Positions 9,125 to 19,420 are shown, counted from the stretch's first letter. The stretch: DNA of 64,000 nucleotides from an uncultured bacterium (GCA_938036155.1 CALHPA010000001.1:306628-370627); one strand, 5' to 3'. The notes: a model not told the origin generated them from the sequence alone. Numbers and translations are program-made.

Positions 9125-9130
9125 GGTTTC

Positions 9131-10234
9131 ATGAATGATGAAGATTTTGACATTTCAAGCTTTTCGAAAGATATTTTTGATGATTTTTCAAAAACAGAAA
9201 TTAAAGAAAAAATACAGAAAAATCGAAAAATTCCAGTTATAATGATTTCTGGCTTTTTAGGCTCGGGTAAAACCACACTTTTAAACCATCTTTTAAAATC
9301 AAGCCCAAATCTTAAAATTGGTGCAATTGTGAACGATTTCGGCATAATAAATATCGACAGTAAATTAATCTCTAACGGAATCAATGAGCAAAAAATTGAG
9401 CTTAGCAATGGCTGTATTTGCTGTATGATTGGTGATAACGGCTTGAGTGAACCTCTTTCGAAATTAGCAAATAAAGATTCACAACTTGATGCAATAATAA
9501 TTGAAGCTAGTGGAATTGCCGAGCCTTACGATTTGCTTAAAACTTTGCAATATTCTGGCAATCAATATTCTTATTTTGGCGGAAATATTTATTTAATCGA
9601 CGCACAAAATTTCGAAAATTCCAAGAAAGATTTTCCGACACATTTTAAAAAATGTCTCAAAGCAAGCGATATTATCGTTTTAAATAAAACCGATTTAATT
9701 TCAAAAAATAAAATTCAAGAAATCCGTGAATTCATTAGAAAATTAAACCCAAATTCACCAATTATTGAAAGTCAAAACTCAAAAATTAGTCATGATTTAA
9801 TTTTTTCTTGGCAAAAATCTGAGCAAGAAAATAAAGAAAAAACTGAAGAACACGAACACGATCATAAAGATCACATTCACAACCAATTTCAATCTTTATC
9901 TTTCGAAACAGCAAAGCCGCTAAATCCTCAAAAATTCCTAAGTTTTCTTGATAATTTACCTAAAAATCTTTTTCGAATGAAAGGAATTTGCTACTTTGGA
10001 ATGAAAGGGTACGAGCAGAAATATATAGTTCAGCTTGTTGGCAAAACTATTGATATTTATACCGAAGAATGGAAAGATGAAACGCCAAAAACCGAGCTCG
10101 TTCTAATCGGCTCTAAAATCGATAAGCGTGAAATTCTTACAAAATTAAGAGATCTAGAAGATAAAAACCCAGATGAAATCACACCGCAAAATATGGTAAA
10201 TTTCGAAAGATTCTTTTTATCAAAATACAATTAA
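9131..10234 (+). CDS. CobW/COG0523-family GTPase (metal chaperone)
   Basis: A G3E-family P-loop GTPase, a class that inserts or traffics metals such as zinc. It has the P-loop GFLGSGKTT (41-49), the family metal-binding GCICC motif (CxCC, 95-98), the NKTD guanine-specificity motif (about 182-185) and a CobW C-terminal domain. A His/Asp/Glu-rich stretch (EHEHDHKDHIH, about 236-248) is a likely metal-binding linker. The promoter places the transcript start at or next to the ATG. No zinc-uptake gene is nearby, so the metal is not known from context. Confidence 0.9.
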   Translation: MNDEDFDISSFSKDIFDDFSKTEIKEKIQKNRKIPVIMISGFLGSGKTTLLNHLLKSSPNLKIGAIVNDFGIINIDSKLISNGINEQKIELSNGCICCMIGDNGLSEPLSKLANKDSQLDAIIIEASGIAEPYDLLKTLQYSGNQYSYFGGNIYLIDAQNFENSKKDFPTHFKKCLKASDIIVLNKTDLISKNKIQEIREFIRKLNPNSPIIESQNSKISHDLIFSWQKSEQENKEKTEEHEHDHKDHIHNQFQSLSFETAKPLNPQKFLSFLDNLPKNLFRMKGICYFGMKGYEQKYIVQLVGKTIDIYTEEWKDETPKTELVLIGSKIDKREILTKLRDLEDKNPDEITPQNMVNFERFFLSKYN

Positions 10235-10260
10235 ACCGACCGTTGAATCTGGTCGGTTTT
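10233..10260. terminator. Bidirectional terminator
   Basis: Stem AAACCGACC/GGTCGGTTT, between the convergent CobW-type and aminopeptidase genes. Confidence 0.85.
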
Positions 10261-10264
10261 AAAC

Positions 10265-12796
10265 TTAAATTTTTTGTAAGAATTTATCAATAGCAGTTTT
10301 ATCTCGCTTAATTAAAGCAATTCGCCCGGCAATCTCTCGCTCACCCATCTCAATTGCTCGAGTTAAGCTTGGGTCATTTTTTAGAGGTTCAAAAAAATCT
10401 TTAAATTCTTGGAGTTGTTTCTTGGTTCGCAAAATTGCACCTGAATATCGCGGAAAATCATTATAACTTTTATCACCATCGAATTTTTCCTCAATCAATT
10501 TCCAATTTTCACGCAGCCATTTCCATACTAATTCCCGAGTTTTTGAATTTCGAAGCAAATGAACATACCAACTCAAGATATCCTGAGTTCGAATTACATC
10601 ATTCTCAAGCATTTTTTCAAGAATCAATTCACCAGTTCGAATATTTTTAGTTGAAGTTAAAGCCACCATTATATCATCTCGATAATCAACGTTTGAAGTA
10701 TTCTTATAATTTTCGAGCATTTTTTGCACTAATTCTGGAGATTCTTCAAAACGAATCTTTACGGTTAAAATTAAACTTCGAATTTCTGAATCAACATCTT
10801 CCATATTTGGCGAATTTTTAAAAATATCTAAAGCGCTTGAAATTGCTTTTTCATTTTCAGCATAAATCATGTGCGCCAAAATCGAGCTACGTTTTTGTGT
10901 ATCCTCTTCATCTTCGCCAGTTTTTTTAATAAATCCAAGCTTTTTGAATTCATTTTGAGCTAAATTACCAACAAATTTTTTCATTTTTTTCGAACTTTCA
11001 GAATCTTCATCAATAAAAATTTTCAATTCGCCAATCAAAAGACTGATCATATCCCAAACCGTTAAAGAAGTTTCTTTATCATAGCTCTGCAGAGTCCGCA
11101 ACAGCTCAACACTCGGAATTTCACCACCACGCGAAAGCAAAGAACGTTCCTGAAGAATTTGAAGGCGAGAAATTGTATCTAAATCACCATTTCGAACCTT
11201 TTCAAGCAAATTTTCAAAAAGATTTTGGCTATAATTCGTAATAAAATGAGCAACATTTCCTTGATTTAACTGAACAAAATCTGGATTTTTCTTACAGGTT
11301 AAATCTTTTGAATCCATAATCTCAGGCAAATTATTTTGATTTGAACCAAGCAGAATTGGCCAAATTCGCCCACTATCTTTACCCTCACCAATAAAGAACT
11401 GCTTTTGCGATAATTTTAACTTTTCACCGTCTTCTTCAGCCAAAATACTTGGATAACCACTTTTTGAAAGCCAAGGATTCATAAAATCTGCAATATTTTT
11501 GCCAGAAGCTTTGCTTAAACAATCCCATAAATTCTCGCCAATTGTATTTTGATATTTAAATTTCTCAAAATAGCGCTGTAAACCTTTCCGAAAAGCATCA
11601 TTCCCAACATATTTTCGAAGCATATTCATCAGGCGAGCACCTTTTGCATAAACAATTGCACCATCGAAAATAGTGCTAATTTCATCTGGATGATGAACTG
11701 GGACATGAACCGCCTGAACGCCGTCAATCGCATCACGGCGCAGACTTAAAACTGCTTCGTTAACTGCAAATTCTTCCCAAATTTTCCATTTTGGCTCTAA
11801 AGCGTCAGTTGCTAAATATTCCATCATTGTTGCAAAAGATTCATTTAGCCAAAGCTCATCCCACCATTTCATTGTTACAAGATTTCCAAACCACTGATGC
11901 GAAGTTTCATGTGCAATTACTAACGCAACATATTTTTTTGAAGATATTGAGGAATTTTTACCAGCAAGTAATGCAGTTTCACGATAGGTAATTAAGCCCC
12001 AGTTTTCCATCGCACCACTAGAAAAATCTGGCAAAGCAATATGGTCGCATTTTGAAAGAGGGAACTTTTGACCAAAAAAATCTTCATAAAATTCTAAAAC
12101 TCGCACCGCAAAACTAAGTGGAAATTCCATTAATTCAGACTTTTGAGCTTTTGTTGCCAAAACTGAAACTTCAACACCACTTTTAGTCTTTTTCGAAACT
12201 CGCCGAAAATCACCTAATACGAAGGCTAACAGATATGTTGACATTTTTGGCGTTTTAGCAAATCTAATCTGTTGAATATCACCATTTTTATATTTTTTAA
12301 TAATTTCGGTATTTGATAAAACTTCAAAATTATTTAAAGACTCAATCTCTAACGAAAAGGTCGCTTTAGCCTCTGGTTCATCAACGCACGGAAAAACTTC
12401 GCGCGCATGATGACTTTCGAATTGAGTTGCAAAAAGCTCTTTTTTCTCACCGTTTTCTTTATAATAACAAGGATATAATCCATGCATTGCATCTGTTATT
12501 TTACCAGAAAACTCAATTTTAAGTTGAATTTTATCACCTTTTTTAAAGTTAAGTTTTTCAATATTTACCAAAATTTCATCATTTTCAGCTTTCGAAAAGC
12601 TCAATTTTATATCATTAGCGGTAACAATCTTTTCAATTTTTAAATCTTTTGAATGGAGCGCAATTTCTTTTTCATCATTAATTTCGCCAAAAATATCAAT
12701 TATTCCATTAAATTCACGATTTTTTACTCGTAACAGGTTGAGCTTTAATTCATAATGTTCGGGCTTAAATTTTTCTATCAATCTATTAACACTCAT
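10265..12796 (-). CDS. M1-family zinc aminopeptidase
   Basis: An 843-residue M1 aminopeptidase that removes N-terminal residues from peptides, suited to an organism living on imported peptides. Visible motifs are the substrate-anchoring GAMEN (261-265), the zinc site HETSH (296-300) and the third ligand Glu319 in WLNESFA. The C-terminal half is helical (ERAP1-like). There is no signal peptide, so it should act in the cytoplasm. The start codon overlaps the end of the upstream phosphohexomutase gene by 11 nt, which implies translational coupling. Confidence 0.94.
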   Translation of the reverse strand: MSVNRLIEKFKPEHYELKLNLLRVKNREFNGIIDIFGEINDEKEIALHSKDLKIEKIVTANDIKLSFSKAENDEILVNIEKLNFKKGDKIQLKIEFSGKITDAMHGLYPCYYKENGEKKELFATQFESHHAREVFPCVDEPEAKATFSLEIESLNNFEVLSNTEIIKKYKNGDIQQIRFAKTPKMSTYLLAFVLGDFRRVSKKTKSGVEVSVLATKAQKSELMEFPLSFAVRVLEFYEDFFGQKFPLSKCDHIALPDFSSGAMENWGLITYRETALLAGKNSSISSKKYVALVIAHETSHQWFGNLVTMKWWDELWLNESFATMMEYLATDALEPKWKIWEEFAVNEAVLSLRRDAIDGVQAVHVPVHHPDEISTIFDGAIVYAKGARLMNMLRKYVGNDAFRKGLQRYFEKFKYQNTIGENLWDCLSKASGKNIADFMNPWLSKSGYPSILAEEDGEKLKLSQKQFFIGEGKDSGRIWPILLGSNQNNLPEIMDSKDLTCKKNPDFVQLNQGNVAHFITNYSQNLFENLLEKVRNGDLDTISRLQILQERSLLSRGGEIPSVELLRTLQSYDKETSLTVWDMISLLIGELKIFIDEDSESSKKMKKFVGNLAQNEFKKLGFIKKTGEDEEDTQKRSSILAHMIYAENEKAISSALDIFKNSPNMEDVDSEIRSLILTVKIRFEESPELVQKMLENYKNTSNVDYRDDIMVALTSTKNIRTGELILEKMLENDVIRTQDILSWYVHLLRNSKTRELVWKWLRENWKLIEEKFDGDKSYNDFPRYSGAILRTKKQLQEFKDFFEPLKNDPSLTRAIEMGEREIAGRIALIKRDKTAIDKFLQKI

Positions 12797-14546
12797 TCAA
12801 AATCCTCTTCTTAAAATCACTTAAAATATTATTAATCTTTACACAACCTTGTTTATTTTCGAAACGCCATTGAGCATAAATTTTCATTTTTGGCTCAGTT
12901 CCGCTTGGTCGAATCGTAATTCTTTTATCTTCTGAATCAAAAATAAAACTTACCGCATTTCCATTTTCCAACATTTTAAAATTATTTTTTTCATTTGTTG
13001 AAAAATCTAACTCAGTTAAATTTTCGAAATCTCGCATTTTTAATGCACCAAAATTTTTATTTCCAATTCGTATTTTTTGCATAATTTCTTGCATTTTTGC
13101 AAATCCTTCAGCGCCGCTAAATTCAAGAGATTCGGTCTTTTCAACAAAATATCCATTTTCAGCATAAATTTCATCAAGCTTCTCACCCAAAGTTTGATTT
13201 TTAAGCTTTAATTCCGATGCAAGCTCAGCTATCATTAGTCCAATCGTTGCAGCATCTTTATCTCTAGTCTGCGAACCAATGAGCCCGCCAAGACTTTCTT
13301 CAAACCCAGCAATAAATTTCTCTCCGAATGCTTCTTTTTGTAATATTTTTTTGCCAATAAATTTAAATCCAACCAGTAAATCGTCATAAATTTTTACACC
13401 ATATTTTTTAGCCAAAACATTTAGCATATCTGTAGTCACAAAACTTTTACAAATAAAGTCACGTTCTCCAAAATAAAGTTCAGCATATTTATTTCGATTC
13501 TTTTGCTTCTTCGAAAGAATATAATCGGCCACTAAAATTGCAGTTTGATTGCCAGAAAAACTTCGAACCTCTCCATTTTTTTCAAAACTCATTACACAAA
13601 TTCGGTCAGCATCTGGGTCGGTAGTTAGTGCAATATCTGCTTGTTCTTTTCTTAACTTCAAAATTGCCATTTTGTTCGCGGAATAATTTTCTGGATTCGG
13701 TTTCCTGTCTTGAAGTGTTGAAAAATTACCATCAAAATTCATTTGCTCATCAACAAAAATAATATTTTCGAAACCTGCAGACTGAAGAGTTTTTAATAAA
13801 TTTGTCGTTCCGGTTCCGTGAATTGGTGAAAAAACAATTTTTATACTTCTATTTTTCGACAAAGATAATTTCACATTAGCTTTAATATAAAAATAGTCAT
13901 TTTCTTCACCCAAAATTTTAATTTTACCGTTTTTTACAAATTCATCAAAATTACCAGTTTTAAATTCTTCGATATTTTTAGCAATTTTCATTAATTTTTT
14001 ATCGTGTGGAGCTGAAATTTGTGCGCCATCATTCCAGTAGATCTTAATTCCATTATCTTCTGGCGGATTATGACTAGCCGAAATTACAATTCCTGCCGAA
14101 GTTTTAAGATTTCGAACTGTAAAAGATAATTCTGGGGTCGAGCGAGGAGTGTAGAAATAAAAAACTTCGATATTATTTGCAGCTAAAATTTCAGCACTTT
14201 TTTTCGAAAGCTCACAAGAGGAATTTCGAACATCCCAAGCAATTGCAACACTTGGTGAATTAATATTAAGTGATTTTAAATAATTTGCGAGAGCTTGTGC
14301 ACTTTCTGAGATCGTGACTAAATTAATACGATTAGGGCCAGCACCAACTTTCCCGCGTCGCCCAGCAGTACCAAATTCCAAAATTTTAAAAAATGCATCA
14401 TCGAGCTCATCCCAATCTTCATTTTTGATTAAATTCAAAATTTGTGCTTTAAATTCATAATATTTTTCATCTAAAAGCCATTTTTGTAAATTTTTGAAAG
14501 CTAACTTTGATAAATTAGCTTCGGCTTTTATTAATTCTTCGCTCAT
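12786..14546 (-). CDS. Phosphoglucomutase/phosphomannomutase
   Basis: A 586-residue alpha-D-phosphohexomutase interconverting hexose 1- and 6-phosphates. The catalytic phosphoserine loop is SASHNPPEDNGIK. The metal loop is DPDADR, the sugar-binding loop is GFEESLGG, and the phosphate-binding C-terminal signature is RPSGTEPKMKIY. Its length is typical of the phosphoglucomutase-2-like group. It probably supplies glucose 1-phosphate for the GalU-like enzyme in this window. The ATG has an AAGGAG site. It is cotranscribed with the downstream aminopeptidase gene. Confidence 0.92.
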   Translation of the reverse strand: MSEELIKAEANLSKLAFKNLQKWLLDEKYYEFKAQILNLIKNEDWDELDDAFFKILEFGTAGRRGKVGAGPNRINLVTISESAQALANYLKSLNINSPSVAIAWDVRNSSCELSKKSAEILAANNIEVFYFYTPRSTPELSFTVRNLKTSAGIVISASHNPPEDNGIKIYWNDGAQISAPHDKKLMKIAKNIEEFKTGNFDEFVKNGKIKILGEENDYFYIKANVKLSLSKNRSIKIVFSPIHGTGTTNLLKTLQSAGFENIIFVDEQMNFDGNFSTLQDRKPNPENYSANKMAILKLRKEQADIALTTDPDADRICVMSFEKNGEVRSFSGNQTAILVADYILSKKQKNRNKYAELYFGERDFICKSFVTTDMLNVLAKKYGVKIYDDLLVGFKFIGKKILQKEAFGEKFIAGFEESLGGLIGSQTRDKDAATIGLMIAELASELKLKNQTLGEKLDEIYAENGYFVEKTESLEFSGAEGFAKMQEIMQKIRIGNKNFGALKMRDFENLTELDFSTNEKNNFKMLENGNAVSFIFDSEDKRITIRPSGTEPKMKIYAQWRFENKQGCVKINNILSDFKKRILNEC

Positions 14547-14603
14547 TTAATCCAGCTCCTTTTATATCTATTTTATCACTATCTTTCTATAAAATCAAAG
14601 CGC

Positions 14604-14632
14604 TTGCGTTTTTAGAATATTTATGTTAAAAT
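14604..14632 (+). promoter_or_regulatory. Promoter of small membrane protein gene, leaderless geometry
   Basis: TTGCGT (14604-14609), 17-bp spacer, TAAAAT (14627-14632), then 7 nt to the ATG at 14640. Confidence 0.8.
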
Positions 14633-14639
14633 AATTCTA

Positions 14640-14924
14640 ATGAATAAAATTCTAAAAAAATCTACAAAAAAACTAGTCGATGATAATGCACGTGGAGCTC
14701 AAATTGGTTTGCTTGAAGAAGTTTTTAACGATATCTATCCAAGCCGCTGGGTGATTTATAAAGTTAATTTCTTTCGCGGAATAGCTTTTGGATTCGGTAG
14801 CGCTATTGGCGCAACGGTTCTAATCTTCTTGCTAATTTGGATTCTTAACTTTTTTGTTAACATTCCGGGCGGAATTGGTGACTTTATTCAATCTATTATA
14901 AATGCGATGCAAAATCGGCGATAA
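14640..14924 (+). CDS. Small single-pass membrane protein (DUF5665-like)
   Basis: A 94-residue protein with a short basic N-terminus, an amphipathic stretch, one long glycine-containing membrane helix (about 46-72, RGIAFGFGSAIGATVLIFLLIWIL) and a short amphipathic tail. It resembles small DUF5665-type proteins common in Patescibacteria and Firmicutes, whose function is unknown. No ribosome site is seen and the mRNA appears leaderless. It is convergent with the PBP1A gene across a shared terminator. Confidence 0.8.
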   Translation: MNKILKKSTKKLVDDNARGAQIGLLEEVFNDIYPSRWVIYKVNFFRGIAFGFGSAIGATVLIFLLIWILNFFVNIPGGIGDFIQSIINAMQNRR

Positions 14925-14926
14925 TA

Positions 14927-14952
14927 AAAACTACCCCATCAGGAGTAGTTTT
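14927..14952. terminator. Bidirectional terminator
   Basis: Stem AAAACTAC/GTAGTTTT with an inner CC/GG, between the convergent small membrane protein and PBP1A genes. Confidence 0.8.
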
Positions 14953-14956
14953 ATTT

Positions 14957-17707
14957 TTAGCTTGAAGAGCCTGCTGTGTTTTCCGTATTTATCGAGGAAG
15001 GCCCTGTATAACTTTTGGAAACTTTATATCCACCAGAGTCGGTAACTTCAACCGTAATATTTTGACCAGATTTATTAAACGTATAATCTGTTGAGAGCGT
15101 ATTCCCAGATGGAAGGGCAGTACTAATCGTTGCGCCATCAACTTTGACCACAACCGAAGTTATATCAAAATTTCCCTTTGCAATATTTATATTTATTCGG
15201 TAAGTATTTGAATTTGCATGCCTTGAATATGAAACACTTGAGACAGAGGGCTGAGAATCCGAACAATTATGAATATTGTCCTCTTCATTGATATTATAAC
15301 CTTCTGGTGCAGTTATTGTTTTCTTTTTAGAAACTGGGTCGGTTGTTTCGAAAACAGTTAGTTTAACTCGAGTAGATTCTGGCGTACATTTAGTTGCTTT
15401 CTTTTTCGAAATACTGTCAAACTCAATTTCTCTTGAAACTGAACCGGTCTTATTTTTATCCCACCAAGATGGACAAATATCATTCTTGCCATTTATTACA
15501 CAATTTCGAATTCCAGATGGCCTTTCAATTTTATCACCAGATTTCCACTTACCAATAGAAGCATAAACTTGATAATGAACATCCCGCATATATTCGTTAA
15601 TCACTCGACGTACAGGGCTGTTATCAGGAGAACGCAAAGCTCGACCATCATGATTTCCACTCCAGACGCCCGTTGCAACTACAGGAGAATAACTCATCAT
15701 CCAAGAATCTTTGGCGGCACCCTTTCCGTTATCTGTTGTTCCAGTTTTTGAAGCTGTCCAAACTCCAGGAACTGTAAACCCATAGCTTCTGCTTTGACCA
15801 CCGAATGTAGTTGTTCGAGCACTTGGATCCGCAAGAATATCGGTCAATTCATATGCAGCTTGTGAATCAATTACTTGTTTCGTTTCATCTTTCCATTCAA
15901 AAATCTTTTGATTTGATGAATTTTTAACTTCAGTAAAATATGTTAATTCTTTATATACGCCACCTCGCGCGATAGATGCGAAAGCGTTCGTATGTTCATC
16001 TTGATGTACTGAGCATCCACCACCAATTGCGGCAGAAAGACCGGCGTTACTATTTTTACAATAAAATTTATCACCAAGCTGCTGCGCAACGCTTAAACCT
16101 TCATCAACACCAACAATACTTAACGCTTTAACCGCCGCAATATTCAAAGAGTTTCCAAGACTAAACCTAATTGGTACACTACCATAAAATTGTTTCGAAG
16201 CATTTCTTAGTTGACAAGCTCCATATGTTCCATTACAATATTGCGAATCTATATTCTCATCCTTTAAAATTGTTCCTGGCGTATAAACGGTGTCCTTCTT
16301 ATTAAATAAAGCGGCATAATCAACAATAGGCTTAATACTTGAACCGGGATCAAGAGATGAAGTTGCAGCATTAGTCTGACCATAGCCAGCCTTATTATAA
16401 TCAACTGAGCCAACTTGCGCAATAACTTGCCCAGTCGCAACATCAACAGATGTCATAGCAATATTATCTGCACCACTAACATACAAAGTTTTAGCGCCAG
16501 CGTTAACAGCACTTTCAGCAATAGATTGAGCTTTCAAATCAACCGTAGTTTTAACAGTTAATCCACCAGCACCAACAACCTTAACACCAAGTTTTTCTTC
16601 GAGCTTCTTTTTGACCTCTTGAACAAAATGCGGTGCTTTAATATTCGTATATTGGTCTTTTTCTGGCTTAACTGTTGCAAGAATATCGAATTCTTTAGCC
16701 TCTTTGGCCTCCTTTTCAGTAATAAACCCACAGGAAACCATATCATTCAAAACCTTATGTTGACGCTCAATCAAGCTCTTATTATAGCTTACGTTATATG
16801 GATTATAAACTGCCGGATTATTAGGGATAGAAGCTAATAATGCGGCCTCAGCCAAAGTTAAATCTTTCGAACTTTTACCAAAATAAGTTCGTGCACCAGA
16901 TTCAACTCCATTTCGACGACCACCGTAAGGAGATTCATTTAAATACAATGAGAGAATTTGGTCTTTATTATACATTTGTTCAACCTGAACCGCAAGAATC
17001 ATCTCTTTAATCTTTCGTGGAATACCACTAAGTCCACGATCGTTAGATTCGTTAGAAAAATAAACCTGCTTAATAAGCTGTTGCGTCAAGGTTGAGCCAC
17101 CCTGAGTCGCCCCACCTCTAAAGTTATTTACAAAAGCACGAATAATCGCAGTTAAATCAATACCTTTATGTTTGTAAAAATCTCGGTCTTCAATAGCGAC
17201 AGTTGCTTTTTTTACATAATCTGAAATCTCAGAGTTATCAACAACCAATTTATAATCGCCGGAGCCTTTATCTTCCCACAAAAGCTCACCATTTCTGTCG
17301 TAGTATTTCGAAACTGTAGTTTGAACTCTTTTAGCTAGCTCTTCTGGTTTAATTTGATTTAAATCTTTCGAAACATAAGCAAAAGCCGCCGCGATTCCAG
17401 CTGCAACAACGACAATAAATACTGCAAAAATTTTTAAAGCCATAAATAAACCGCGTTTGCTAAACCAATACTTTAAAACTCGTTTTGGATGAAGACAATA
17501 GAAAAATCTCTTCACTGGGTCTTTTGGTAGGCTCGCAAGATATTCTGCTCGCTCACGAGCTTTCGAATCTTTCCTTTCTTTCATTCGATGAGCTAAATTT
17601 GTGTATAAACTTAGGTTATTCTGTTTTTTTAGTGAACTTGATTTTTTCGAAACAGTTCTTTTTTCAACAGATTTCCCGTCCTTATTGAGCATTTTTCTTC
17701 TATCCAT
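14957..17707 (-). CDS. Class A penicillin-binding protein 1A
   Basis: A bifunctional peptidoglycan glycosyltransferase/transpeptidase of 916 residues from the start chosen here. A basic cytoplasmic N-terminus is followed by a membrane helix (about 88-111). The GT51 domain has EDRDFYKHKG (Glu173) and GGSTLTQQ. The transpeptidase has SSIK (456-459), SLN and KTGT motifs. A C-terminal extension of about 150 residues contains an Ig/FN3-like beta-rich segment and a Ser-rich end. A longer frame begins at 17746, but that codon lies inside the promoter, and the ATG at 17707 follows TATAAT by 10 nt. Confidence 0.94.
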   Translation of the reverse strand: MDRRKMLNKDGKSVEKRTVSKKSSSLKKQNNLSLYTNLAHRMKERKDSKARERAEYLASLPKDPVKRFFYCLHPKRVLKYWFSKRGLFMALKIFAVFIVVVAAGIAAAFAYVSKDLNQIKPEELAKRVQTTVSKYYDRNGELLWEDKGSGDYKLVVDNSEISDYVKKATVAIEDRDFYKHKGIDLTAIIRAFVNNFRGGATQGGSTLTQQLIKQVYFSNESNDRGLSGIPRKIKEMILAVQVEQMYNKDQILSLYLNESPYGGRRNGVESGARTYFGKSSKDLTLAEAALLASIPNNPAVYNPYNVSYNKSLIERQHKVLNDMVSCGFITEKEAKEAKEFDILATVKPEKDQYTNIKAPHFVQEVKKKLEEKLGVKVVGAGGLTVKTTVDLKAQSIAESAVNAGAKTLYVSGADNIAMTSVDVATGQVIAQVGSVDYNKAGYGQTNAATSSLDPGSSIKPIVDYAALFNKKDTVYTPGTILKDENIDSQYCNGTYGACQLRNASKQFYGSVPIRFSLGNSLNIAAVKALSIVGVDEGLSVAQQLGDKFYCKNSNAGLSAAIGGGCSVHQDEHTNAFASIARGGVYKELTYFTEVKNSSNQKIFEWKDETKQVIDSQAAYELTDILADPSARTTTFGGQSRSYGFTVPGVWTASKTGTTDNGKGAAKDSWMMSYSPVVATGVWSGNHDGRALRSPDNSPVRRVINEYMRDVHYQVYASIGKWKSGDKIERPSGIRNCVINGKNDICPSWWDKNKTGSVSREIEFDSISKKKATKCTPESTRVKLTVFETTDPVSKKKTITAPEGYNINEEDNIHNCSDSQPSVSSVSYSRHANSNTYRININIAKGNFDITSVVVKVDGATISTALPSGNTLSTDYTFNKSGQNITVEVTDSGGYKVSKSYTGPSSINTENTAGSSS

Positions 17708-17717
17708 ATTACACTTA

Positions 17718-17746
17718 ATTATACCGCAATTGCTTATGGTTTTCAA
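17718..17746 (-). promoter_or_regulatory. PBP1A promoter
   Basis: Minus-strand TTGAAA (17741-17746), 17-bp spacer, TATAAT (17718-17723), then 10 nt to the ATG. It decides the start of the PBP gene. Confidence 0.8.
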
Positions 17747-17829
17747 GATTTTTTATTTTTTGTAATACTGGAAAAAAAGCTTTTTTTGTGTTAATATAGT
17801 TAACAATAAATATAATAATGGGAGAAGAA

Positions 17830-19038
17830 ATGAAGTTATCAGAGGAGCTAAAATGGCGTGGTTTTTGGAATCAAACCACTTTTCAAGATTCGAAAGTTTT
17901 AGATGGTGAAAAGCGAACCATCTACCTTGGCGCTGACCCTTCCGCTGACAGCCTTCATATTGGTCATTTAAGTGTTTATATGATGGTTAGGCGATTTCTC
18001 GACCATGGCCATAAAGTAGTTCTTCTAATTGGTGGCGGCACCGGAATGATTGGTGATATGCGTGACACCGAAGAACGCCAGCTTCTCTCACCTGAAATAG
18101 TAGCTAAAAATACCGAGGCTCTCAAATCTCAAGTTTCAAAACTTTTTGCTGGGCAAGATTTTGAAGTCGTAAATAATGCAGATTGGCTTTCGAAAATAGA
18201 ACTAATACCTTTTTTACGTGATATTGGTAAAAATTTCAATATGGCGGAACTAACAAGCCGAGATTTTTTCAAAAGTAGAATAAACAATGGTAGCGGATTA
18301 AGTTTTGCTGAATTTACTTATACTCTTCTTCAGGGTTATGATTTTTGGTATTTATATAAAAATAACGGCGTTTCACTTCAAATTGGAGGAAGCGATCAGT
18401 GGGGAAATTTACTTTCTGGTGTAAATTTAATTCGAAAGAAAGAAGGTGCTGAAGTTTTTGCGATGACAGCACCGCTTCTCATCAATCGCTCAACTGGCAG
18501 AAAATTCGGTAAGTCGGAGGGTGGGGCCTTATGGCTTGATGCTTCAAAAACATCTCCATTCAAAATGTATCAATTCCTTCTTAATTCAGACGACCAAAGC
18601 GTTTTCGAATATCTAAAAATTCTGACAACACTTTCGAAAGAAGAGATTGAAACAATTGAAAAAAATCACCAGGAAAACCAACACTTGCGAATTGCTCAAA
18701 AGGCATTAGCAAAAAATGTTGTAGAAATTGTTCATGGTGCAGAAATTGCAAAAAATGTAATCTCTGCAACAGAAGTTCTCTTTGGCGGAAAAACTTTCGA
18801 AAATCTAAATAAAGCCGAAATTGAAGTGCTAAAATATGAAATTCCCGTGGCTTCAAAAGATAAAACTGTTAGCGAAATATTAATCGAAACAAATTTGGTC
18901 AAAAGTAAAGGTGAGGCTAAGAGATTAATTTCAGCAAATTCAATTTCATTTAACGGCGATAAACTCCAAGAGGATATTAAAATAGCTGAAAAAGGTCTAC
19001 TCAAAAAAGGCAAAAATAATTTTGTACTCATTGATTAA
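17830..19038 (+). CDS. tyrS: Tyrosyl-tRNA synthetase
   Basis: A class I aminoacyl-tRNA synthetase that charges tRNA-Tyr. The HIGH motif is LHIGHL, the KMSKS motif is KFGKS, and an S4 RNA-binding domain forms the C-terminus (about 335-400). The start MKLSEELKWRG matches the family. An ATG 12 nt earlier (17818) sits 1 nt after a TATAAT box (17811-17816), so it would fall upstream of the transcript start. GGGAG precedes the ATG at 17830. The gene is followed by a terminator shared with the YtxH-type gene. Confidence 0.95.
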   Translation: MKLSEELKWRGFWNQTTFQDSKVLDGEKRTIYLGADPSADSLHIGHLSVYMMVRRFLDHGHKVVLLIGGGTGMIGDMRDTEERQLLSPEIVAKNTEALKSQVSKLFAGQDFEVVNNADWLSKIELIPFLRDIGKNFNMAELTSRDFFKSRINNGSGLSFAEFTYTLLQGYDFWYLYKNNGVSLQIGGSDQWGNLLSGVNLIRKKEGAEVFAMTAPLLINRSTGRKFGKSEGGALWLDASKTSPFKMYQFLLNSDDQSVFEYLKILTTLSKEEIETIEKNHQENQHLRIAQKALAKNVVEIVHGAEIAKNVISATEVLFGGKTFENLNKAEIEVLKYEIPVASKDKTVSEILIETNLVKSKGEAKRLISANSISFNGDKLQEDIKIAEKGLLKKGKNNFVLID

Positions 19039-19044
19039 TAAAAT

Positions 19045-19075
19045 AAAAATCGCTCAAATTTGATTGAGCGATTTT
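19045..19075. terminator. Bidirectional terminator (AATCGC/GCGATT type)
   Basis: Stem AAAATCGCTCAA/TTGAGCGATTTT between convergent tyrS and YtxH-type genes. It belongs to the recurrent hairpin set also at 5178, 38984 and 42801. Confidence 0.9.
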
Positions 19076-19081
19076 CTATAA

Positions 19082-19420
19082 TTAAACTTTCTTTTCAAAA
19101 CCTTTTTTAGCACCTTCGAAAGTATTTAGGGCACGTTTTTGGATTTTATCAGCTTCTTTTTTTACATTTTCTACAACTTCGCCAGTTTTGATTTTAGCGC
19201 CTTCAGCAAATTCAGTAACTTTTTCTTTAGTCTCTTCAACAAATTCACCTGCATTTTCAGCAACTTCACCGGTTTTTTGCGTGGCTACATCAGCAACTTT
19301 TTTAGCTTTTAACTTTAAATCTTTTCGAGTTTCTTCGCCACTTTTAGGAGCAGTTAAAATTCCAGCAACTGCACCAACTAAAGCACCAACAGCTAATCCT
19401 AATCCAAATTTTTTACTCAT
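19082..19420 (-). CDS. YtxH-domain general stress protein
   Basis: A 112-residue protein with a glycine-rich N-terminal membrane helix (GLGLAVGALVGAVAGILTAPKSGEETR), the hallmark of the YtxH/GvpP-like family. A long Lys/Glu-rich amphipathic coiled-coil tail with repeated EFxExxKxKxxE-like units follows. The role is unknown; relatives are stress-induced envelope proteins. Its ATG overlaps the last base of the upstream 85-residue gene, so the pair is translationally coupled. Confidence 0.85.
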   Translation of the reverse strand: MSKKFGLGLAVGALVGAVAGILTAPKSGEETRKDLKLKAKKVADVATQKTGEVAENAGEFVEETKEKVTEFAEGAKIKTGEVVENVKKEADKIQKRALNTFEGAKKGFEKKV